Part shown: positions 56,599-64,000 of the stretch, piece after piece
Numbering within the stretch: position 1 is the first letter of the stretch
How the letters are laid out: each line of letters begins with the position of its first letter
Source: Cladorhizidae sp. MBARI D1340-BT2
Taxonomy: Eukaryota > Porifera > Demospongiae > Poecilosclerida > Cladorhizidae
NCBI GenBank assembly: GCA_028752905.1
Contig: JAQNBH010000015.1
Span: 10,239,622 to 10,303,621, forward strand
Length of the DNA: 64,000 bases
Direction of reading: 5' to 3'
Position numbers and translations under genes: made by a program
The notes under the pieces: generated by a model
What the model was told of the DNA's origin: nothing
What the model saw: the letters and a program-made list of their open reading frames with translations, nothing else
Database searches by the model: none

Positions 56599-59320
56599 AA
56601 TAAATGCAGAAATTGTTAGAAGTGTAGGATGAATTCAGTTCGCACTTTCATGCAGCCTTGAGGGGGACAGCGAATAGATTCAGGGTGGGGAAATAACAAA
56701 ATTTATTACATTGTACATGTAGGTGCATATGATGATTTCCAGAAATGTCCTGAGGTTCTTTTTAATAAGCTGAGGAATGATCTTTGGTCCCCTCTCCCCC
56801 TCCCTGAGCAGCGGGACACTCATAACTTAATATTGTGGATAATTTTATTAATTAAGTACTGTTGATTTTTAATATAGATTGTTATTAGGTTAGTTACTAA
56901 ATAGTCCCACACTGTGCTGTAATATATATGTGATGGCCTTAACAGGCTCAGCAATATTAGAGTTCCATAGCTCAGGAATATTGTACAATTATGAGTGCAG
57001 GCACAGATTAGTGTTTTATCTTGAGGTGACAGTTGGATCTAGTGGAACCAGAATTCAATATGCTAATTTTAAAATTGGAGGCCTCTGACTTGAGAGAATA
57101 GTATATACCTGCTTCATCATTCTCTGAGTCACTGACTACCAGTGAAATAGTCATCGTCAACTTCAAGGAGAGACTCCTGGTATATACATGTATATATCCA
57201 GGACAGGCTGATCCAGGAGAGAAATTAAGAAGGAAAATCAATGCATTTTCCAGTTATATATAGTATTCCAGCCACACCTACTATTTAATTAAGGGAGGGA
57301 TTTCTCCCTGCTCTAGTGGACTCTATGAGGAAGTTTCCCATCTTTTCATATATGCAACAGCATTTCCCTCCTGGGTTACATCACACCGTAGGTATGTCTA
57401 CGTGTAATTACATCCTTCACCAGCCATCTAACCCTATAAAGAAGCAACCTGGAGGCTCCAAATTTGACCCAGAGGTTAAGGAAGTGTAGTAGATACCTGT
57501 AATTAAAAACGTCCAAATATGACGGAGTCTATTTTTGTTTAACTGGTTTCCCCTACAATTGGGCCCTTTTCTCAGGTCCTATATATCACATATAGTGACC
57601 TATTTCAGGATGGCACTCTTGGATGCTCATCTGAGGAGGCAGTTCAGATTCAGTGAGATGAATAAAGCATCTGTTATTTTTAATTTTATTATTTTTTTAA
57701 TAAAAATTCATGAAAATACATTCAAAGGATACACAAATAACATATTAGAGTAGTAGCCAAAATATTAGGTGCAGATGTGTAAGACAACATGACCCCTGTA
57801 TTTGACTGTGACCACCTTGCTATCCATGATCTTCCGAGGATGCATTTCATTTTAGATACTATGATTTCAGTGAGGCTGACAGCTGAGGATTGCAATTTAG
57901 AGTAGTTAGGCCAAACCATTTGTTTTACATAGTTGTGGCCAATCTGAGAATGGAGTAGAATGAGAAAACAATAACCCCCTGTGCAATTAGCTACCTACCT
58001 CTCGATGGAGTGATCTCTGTGCTACCCAGTTTGTTGTGACCTATCCAAGCAAATATTAGCTGTAGTGACTGAAAATTGAGCTAGGACACTCTTTGAAAGA
58101 CTCGGGTTAGGAGTGAGGGTTATGGAACACTTGAGAGACTACCGATCATGTCTGCATAATATAAGTTATCGCTCTTTTCTATGTTGTGCTCACCTGTCCC
58201 CATTTCATGGGACTAGCCCCTCATCTGAGGGTTGAGTTAATTATATTTCTAGTGGGTAGGCCAGGAAAAAAGTCTTACTAGGTTGTGAACTAAGTGTATT
58301 TGAGTGAGGAAACATCTGTCTGAGGATTGCAGCTAGTTGTCTTACCAAGTTGTTAGAGTGTGCATTTGAGTGAGAAAATTGTGACCACATGTGTTTGAGT
58401 TGTAGCTGTGTGCACAATGGAGTTACCCTGTATTTCAGTTGCTGTATGTATGGCCCTTCTTCTAAAATGCGGAATCTATATAGCAACCCCCAGTATCTGG
58501 AACCTTTTATCTTGTGTCGCCCCTTTACTGTATCCTACAATAAACCACAGTGACAAATGATACCCTGTATTGTTATAGTAAGGTATTTCAATAAAAGAAA
58601 ACATCTGTGGAAATATGTATTACAATCCCTGCAAAAGCAATACTCAGTGTTGTTGGTCAAGTCCTACACACTTTAAGTGGTACCACTCCTCACAATCATC
58701 ACGCCAAATGTCTCTGGAATCTTATAAGTAGTGCAATAGTAGATGGGTAATGATTTGAAAATGCTTTCTTTGAAGAGGAATGGAAGTAACTTCCCATTAC
58801 TGACACAATCACTTCACATTTTTTCTTGGTTGAATTCCATGTCTCCAATGGTGTCACCGCTGACCATGTGGTATGCATATGCAATAGCAAAGACAGTTAC
58901 TCAAACCCTTTTGCTGTTGCACCTATGGGACATGGACAACTCACTGTGTCTTCACTGTGCCTTCCAGGTCTTCGATGAACAAATGGTAGATCATTGCTAG
59001 CTGATGAGTTAATGATGGGCTCATGCCACTCTCCACCCACTAAGGTGATCCAAATGCATGGCATTGTGGATTCCTGCATGCATGTTTACTATATTCATCA
59101 AATCACTATAATTATAGTAAAAATCAATAGAAATCTCAATTCTTCGTTTCTTTTTTATGCAAACTCATTGTTTTTTTCCTGGTTAATGGAATGTGTGTGG
59201 ATGATTCTCTGTATGCATACTTGCATCCTGTCAGCATTGACCAGCATTTAACTTCCTCTTTGCATCATAATCATTTTTGTATCTTGCTTGTGATGAAACA
59301 ATATTCTTCTCAATAATCAA
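56599..59320. other. Intergenic sequence, nothing recognised
   Basis: About 2.7 kb of AT-rich unique sequence. Open frames of 60-85 codons on both strands (57008-57241, 57535-57753, 58241-58486, 58743-59000) have no recognisable domain. Confidence 0.5.
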
Positions 59321-59462
59321 CTTGAAATTGACGTTTCGTCTAGATGCTCCAGGTCCTGATGAAGGCTAGAGCATCTAGTTGAATCGTCGAGAGAATACAA
59401 TTTCTAGTGATTATTGAGAAGGTTATTGTAATGTTATTATGTCAACTGAGAGTTCAGTAGGA
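59321..59462 (+). mobile_element. Penelope-type pseudo-LTR relic in inverted arrangement
   Basis: TTCTCAATAATCAACTTGAA at the left faces ATTGAGAAGGTTATTGTAAT at the right, and GTCAACTGAGAGTTCA matches the pseudo-LTRs of the element at 21979-24760. A hammerhead-like motif (59356-59388) reads CTGATGA, GGCTAGA-GCA-TCTAGTT, GAAT, CGTC: the core has one change from GAAA. Confidence 0.65.
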
Positions 59463-59689
59463 ATATTCTTCTTGCTATTCTGAAAAATGCTTTTCTTCAA
59501 CTTCATCATTGCTTGATCTTAAAGTCCAGATCCATATGATTTTCCTTTTTTTGTGCCATCTCTATGTCCACAGGTTGAGTAGCCTTTCTATAATCCATAA
59601 AATGTAATTGTATAGAAAAGAATTTTTGGTACATTATCACAAATGGTGTATAACTGATAGACTTCTGCTTAGAAGTTAGGATTTATCCC

Positions 59690-59850
59690 AAGCATTTTGG
59701 TGGTCATTGTGACCACCTTCAGAAGGCACCTATGGATGGTGAGGTCCACTATTCCATTTGTTTGTGGATGATAAGAAGACATCATTCTCTGTTCAGTTGC
59801 AAAGAATGATCTGAAATTAGCCTTGCAACAGATAAACCGTATTGATCCTC
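59690..59850 (-). pseudogene. LTR-retrotransposon-type integrase fragment
   Basis: A minus-strand frame encodes RSFFATEQRMMSSYHPQTNG, then IVDLTIHRCLLKVV. The SSYHPQTNG motif is a hallmark of the retroviral/Ty3-type integrase core. Only this piece is seen. Confidence 0.65.
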
Positions 59851-60509
59851 ATTGCTGGCAGATTGCTGGCAACCACCAGCCAAAAAATCAGGATCTTCCT
59901 ATCAAATATGAGGTTTTGTTTCATTGTCTATTACCTTGAACTGACTACAAATTGTGAATATAGAACATAATGCTTGTTTACAAATATCTGGTAAACATTT
60001 ATTGTGGTTAAGAGTGTATGTAGTATTTCACACACTGTAGTTATATGATTGTATGCAGCCTATCTACATATAAAACAAGTCATTTACTATAGATACTTGT
60101 GTCTACAACATAACACAAGCAACTGCATTGGTGGTTGCTAAACAGAATGGTCAGGGAATTTCTAGAGCAGCTGGAGAGAGATCTGCTAGAGTAGACGAGA
60201 GTGCATCTTGCAAAATAAATTGTGGTCACAATAACTTACCTTGTAAAAAAATGAGGAGATAAAATTGAGAAGAGTGACACTTACTACAGCAATCATCCCT
60301 TCAATTGTAAATAATGGGTAAATAGGACTGAATTGCAATTCAAGGAACAAGCTCAAAATTTCTAGCACTATGAGAGGGTTACTCTAACAAAATAATTTTT
60401 ATGACCCTAATTACTGAGTTTATTCAGTAGACACTTAAGAGTACTCCATATTGCAAGATAAATTATGATCATGATTGCTGTAATTGAAAAAGTGTCAGTT
60501 TTGAAATCA
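59851..60509. other. Intergenic sequence, nothing recognised
   Basis: AT-rich unique sequence before the terminal minisatellite. Confidence 0.5.
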
Positions 60510-63500
60510 TCTGGTGTGGTTGCACAACCCACTCTCAGTCATCCTCTGGTGTGGTTGCACAACCTCCCACTCTCAGTCACCCTCTGGTGTGGTTGCACAA
60601 CCTCCCACTCTCAGCCATCCTCTGGTGTGGTTGCACAACCTCCCACTCTCAGTCTCTGGTGTGGTTGCACAACCTCCCACTCTCAGTCATCCTCTGGTGT
60701 GGTTGCACAACCTCCAGCTCCTCAGTGTGGTTGCACAACCTCCAGCTCCTCAGTCATCCTCTGGTGTGGTTGCACAACCTCCCACTCTCAGTCATCCTCT
60801 GGTGTGGTTGCACAACCTCCAGCTCCTCAGTCATCCTCTGGTGTGGTTGCACAACCTCCAGCTCCTCAGTCACCCTCTGGTGTGGTTGCACAACCTCCCA
60901 CTCTCAGTCATCCTCTGGTGTGGTTGCACAACCTCCCACTCTCAGTCACCCTCTGGTGTGGTTGCACAACCTCCAGCTCCTCAGTCACCCTCTGGTGTGG
61001 TTGCACAACCTCCCACTCTCAGTCGCCCTCCGGTGTGGTTGCACAACCTCCAGCTCCTCAGTCATCCTCTGGTGTGGTTGCACAACCTCCCACTCTCAGT
61101 CATCCTCTGGTGTGGTTGCACAACCTCCCACTCTCAGTCACCCTCTGGTGTGGTTGCACAATCTCCCACTCTCAGTCACCCTCTGGTGTGGTTGCACAAC
61201 CTCCCACTCTCAGTCACCCTCTGGTGTGGTTGCACAACCTCCAGCTCCTCAGTCACCCTCTGGTGTGGTTGCACAACCTCCAGCTCCTCAGTCATCCTCT
61301 GGTGTGGTTGCACAACCTCCCACTCTCAGCCATCCTCTGGTGTGGCTGCACAATCTCCCACTCTCAGTCATCCTCTGGTGTGGTTGCACAACCTCCCACT
61401 CTCAGTCATCCTCTGGTGTGTTTGCACAACCTCCCACTCTCAGTCACCCTCTGGTGTGGTTGCACAACCTCCCACTCTCAGTCACCCTCTGGTGTGGTTG
61501 CACAACCTCCCACTCTCAGTCATCCTCTGGTGTGGTTGCACAACCTCCCACTCTCAGTCACCCTCTGGTGTGGTTGCACAACCTCCCACTCTCAGTCACC
61601 CTCTGGTGTGGTTGCACAACCTCCCACTCTCAGTCATCCTCTGGTGTGGTTGCACAACCTCCCACTCTCAGTCACCCTCTGGTGTGGTTGCACAACCTCC
61701 CACTCTCAGTCACCCTCTGGTGTGGTTGCACAATCTCCAGCTCCTCAGCCATCCTCTGGTGTGGTTGCACAACCTCCCACTCTCAGTCACCCTCTGGTGT
61801 GGTTGCACAACCTCCCACTCTCAGTCATCCTCCGGTGTGGTTGCACAACCTCCCACTCTCAGTTACCCTCTGGTGTGGTTGCACAATCTCCAGCTCCTCA
61901 GCCATCCTCTGGTGTGGTTGCACAACCTCCCACTCTCAGCCATCCTCTGGTGTGGTTGCACAATCTCCAGCTCCTCAGTCATCCTCTGGTGTGGTTGCAC
62001 AATCTCCAGCTCCTCGGTCACCCTCTGGTGTGGTTGCACAACCTCCCACTCTCAGCCATCCTCTGGTGTGGTTGCACAATCTCCAGCTCCTCGGTCACCC
62101 TCTGGTGTGGTTGCACAACCTCCCACTCTCAGCCATCCTCTGGTGTGGTTGCACAATCTCCAGCTCCTCAGTCACCCTCTGGTGTGGTTGCACAACCTCC
62201 CACTCTCAGTCATCCTCTGGTGTGGTTGCACAACCTCCCACTCTCAGTCACCCTCTGGTGTGGTTGCACAACCTCCCACTCTCAGCCATCCTCTGGTGTG
62301 GTTGCACAATCTCCAGCTCCTCAGTCATCCTCTGGTGTGGTTGCACAACCTCCCACTCTCAGCCATCCTCTGGTGTGGTTGCACAACCTCCCACTCTCAG
62401 TCATCCTCTGGTGTGGTTGCACAACCTCCCACTCTCAGCCATCCTCTGGTGTGGTTGCACAATCTCCAGCTCCTCAGTCATCCTCTGGTGTGGTTGCACA
62501 ACCTCCCACTCTCAGTCATCCTCTGGTGTGGTTGCACAACCTCCCACTCTCAGTCATCCTCTGGTGTGGTTGCACAACCTCCCACTCTCAGCCATCCTCT
62601 GGTGTGGTTGCACAATCTCCAGCTCCTCAGTCATCCTCAGGTGTGGTTGCACAACCTCCCACTCTCAGCCAGCCTCTGGTGTGGTTGCACAACCTCCCAC
62701 TCTCAGCCATCCTCTGGTGTGGTTGCACAACCTCCCACTCTCAGTCATCCTCGGTGTGGTTGCACAACCTCCCACTCTCAGTCATCCTCTGGTGTGGTTG
62801 CACAACCTCCAGATACTCAGTCATCCTCTGGTGTGGTTGCACAACCTCCAGCTCCTCAGTCATCCTCTGGTGTGGTTGCACAACCTCCCACTCTCAGCCA
62901 CCCTCTGGTGTCGTTGCACAATCTCCCACTCTCAGTCACCCTCTGGTGTGGTTGCACAACCTCCCACTCTCAGTCATCCTCTGGTGTGGTTGCACAACCT
63001 CCCACTCTCAGCCATCCTCTGGTGTGGTTGCACAATCTCCAGCTCCTCAGTCATCCTCTGGTGTGGTTGCACAACCTCCCACTCTCAGCCAGCCTCTGGT
63101 GTGGTTGCACAACCTCCCACTCTCAGCCATCCTCTGGTGTGGTTGCACAACCTCCCACTCTCAGTCATCCTCTGGTGTGGTTACACAACCTCCCACTCTC
63201 AGTCATCCTCTGGTGTGGTTGCACAACCTCCAGCTCCTCAGTCATCCTCTGGTGTGGTTGCACAACCTCCAGCTCCTCAGTCATCCTCTGGTGTGGTTGC
63301 ACAACCTCCCACTCTCAGCCACCCTCTGGTGTGGTTGCACAATCTCCCACTCTCAGTCACCCTCTGGTGTGGTTGCACAACCTCCCACTCTCAGTCATCC
63401 TCTGGTGTGGTTGCACAACCTCCCACTCTCAGCCATCCTCTGGTGTGGTTGCACAACCTCCCACTCTCAGTCACCCTCTGGTGTGGTTGCACAACCTCCC

Positions 63501-64000
63501 ACTCTCAGTCACCCTCTGGTGTGGTTGCACAACCTCCCACTCTCAGTCATCCTCTGGTGTGGTTGCACAACCTCCAGCTCCTCAGACCCTCTGGTGTGGT
63601 TGCACAACCTCCCACTCTCAGTCACCCTCTGGTGTGGTTGCACAATCTCCAGCTCCTCAGTCATCCTCTGGTGTGGTTGCAGCTCCTCAGCCATCCTCTG
63701 GTGTGGTTGCACAACCTCCCACTCTCAGTCATCCTCTGGTATGGTTGCACAACCTCCCACTCTCAGCCATCCTCTGGTGTGGTTGCACAATCTCCAGCTC
63801 CTCAGTCACCCTATGGTGTGGTTGCACAATCTCCAGCTCCTCTGTCATCCTCTGGTGTGGTTGCACAACCTCCCACTCTTAGTCATCCTCTGGTGTGGTT
63901 GCACAACCTCCCACTCTCAGTCATCCTCTGGTGTGGTTGCACAACCTCCTATTCTCAGTCATCCTCTGGTGTGGTTGCACAACCTCCCACTCTCAGTCAT
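60510..64000. repeat. 38-bp minisatellite, about 90 copies, running off the right edge
   Basis: The unit is TCATCCTCTGGTGTGGTTGC followed by ACAACCTCCCACTCTCAG (38 bp), with a variant ending CCAGCTCCTCAG and variants CACCCTC or CAGCCTC. It reads as one open frame of 1122 codons (60514-63882) that cycles through three peptides because 38 is two more than a multiple of three and no frame of the unit has a stop. There is no independent sign of coding. Confidence 0.95.

Noticed and set aside
60514..63882. Open frame of 1122 codons rich in VVAQPP and LWCGCTTS
   Set aside because: The 38-bp repeat unit shifts frame at each copy and has no stop in any plus frame, so length alone is no evidence of coding.

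Overview
This is eukaryotic DNA from an animal. It holds intron-rich genes with GT-AG splice sites that match animal families along their whole length, set among very many minisatellites and decayed transposons. A HAP2/GCS1 gamete-fusion gene (absent from vertebrates), Penelope-like elements and the gene set suggest an early-branching metazoan. A sponge is my best guess, but nothing in the sequence proves it. No prokaryotic operons, CRISPR arrays, tRNA or rRNA genes were seen.

Six protein genes can be rebuilt exon by exon with matching splice phases. (1) BTBD9 (minus strand, 2281-20225) encodes BTB, BACK and discoidin-like domains; its last exon lies beyond the left edge. (2) A theta-class glutathione S-transferase (minus, 20312-32288). 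(3) A DHRS7-like short-chain dehydrogenase (plus, 32411-38309). (4) HAP2/GCS1 (minus, 39352-48261). (5) SPRTN/Spartan, the DNA-protein crosslink protease (plus, 48299-50159). (6) PCNX4, pecanex-like 4 (minus, 51205-56409). GST and DHRS7 start head to head 122 bp apart. HAP2 and SPRTN start head to head only 37 bp apart. SPRTN and PCNX4 converge. GST and BTBD9 lie in tandem with 86 bp between stop and start.

Introns and gaps carry most of the rest. Large minisatellites lie at 1045-2245 (22 bp), 2520-6475 (46-51 bp), 7616-8057, 12484-13715 (23 bp), 14515-15062 (about 74 bp, derived from a BTBD9 exon edge), 17330-18650, 20690-21215, 27960-28600, 30745-31190, 34010-34300 and 60510-64000 (38 bp, running off the right edge). 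Transposon relics include Tc1/mariner (split by a TTAA-flanked MITE), pogo/Tigger (three), a Penelope-like element with pseudo-LTRs and hammerhead-like motifs, a LINE-type fragment, hAT, an LTR-type integrase fragment and a TTAA-flanked element with a Mutator-like (PF20700-type) or Kolobok-type transposase N-terminus. Several palindromic foldback elements sit in introns.

The long open frames in the terminal minisatellites are not genes: the unit lengths (22 and 38 bp) shift frame at each copy and the units merely lack stops.
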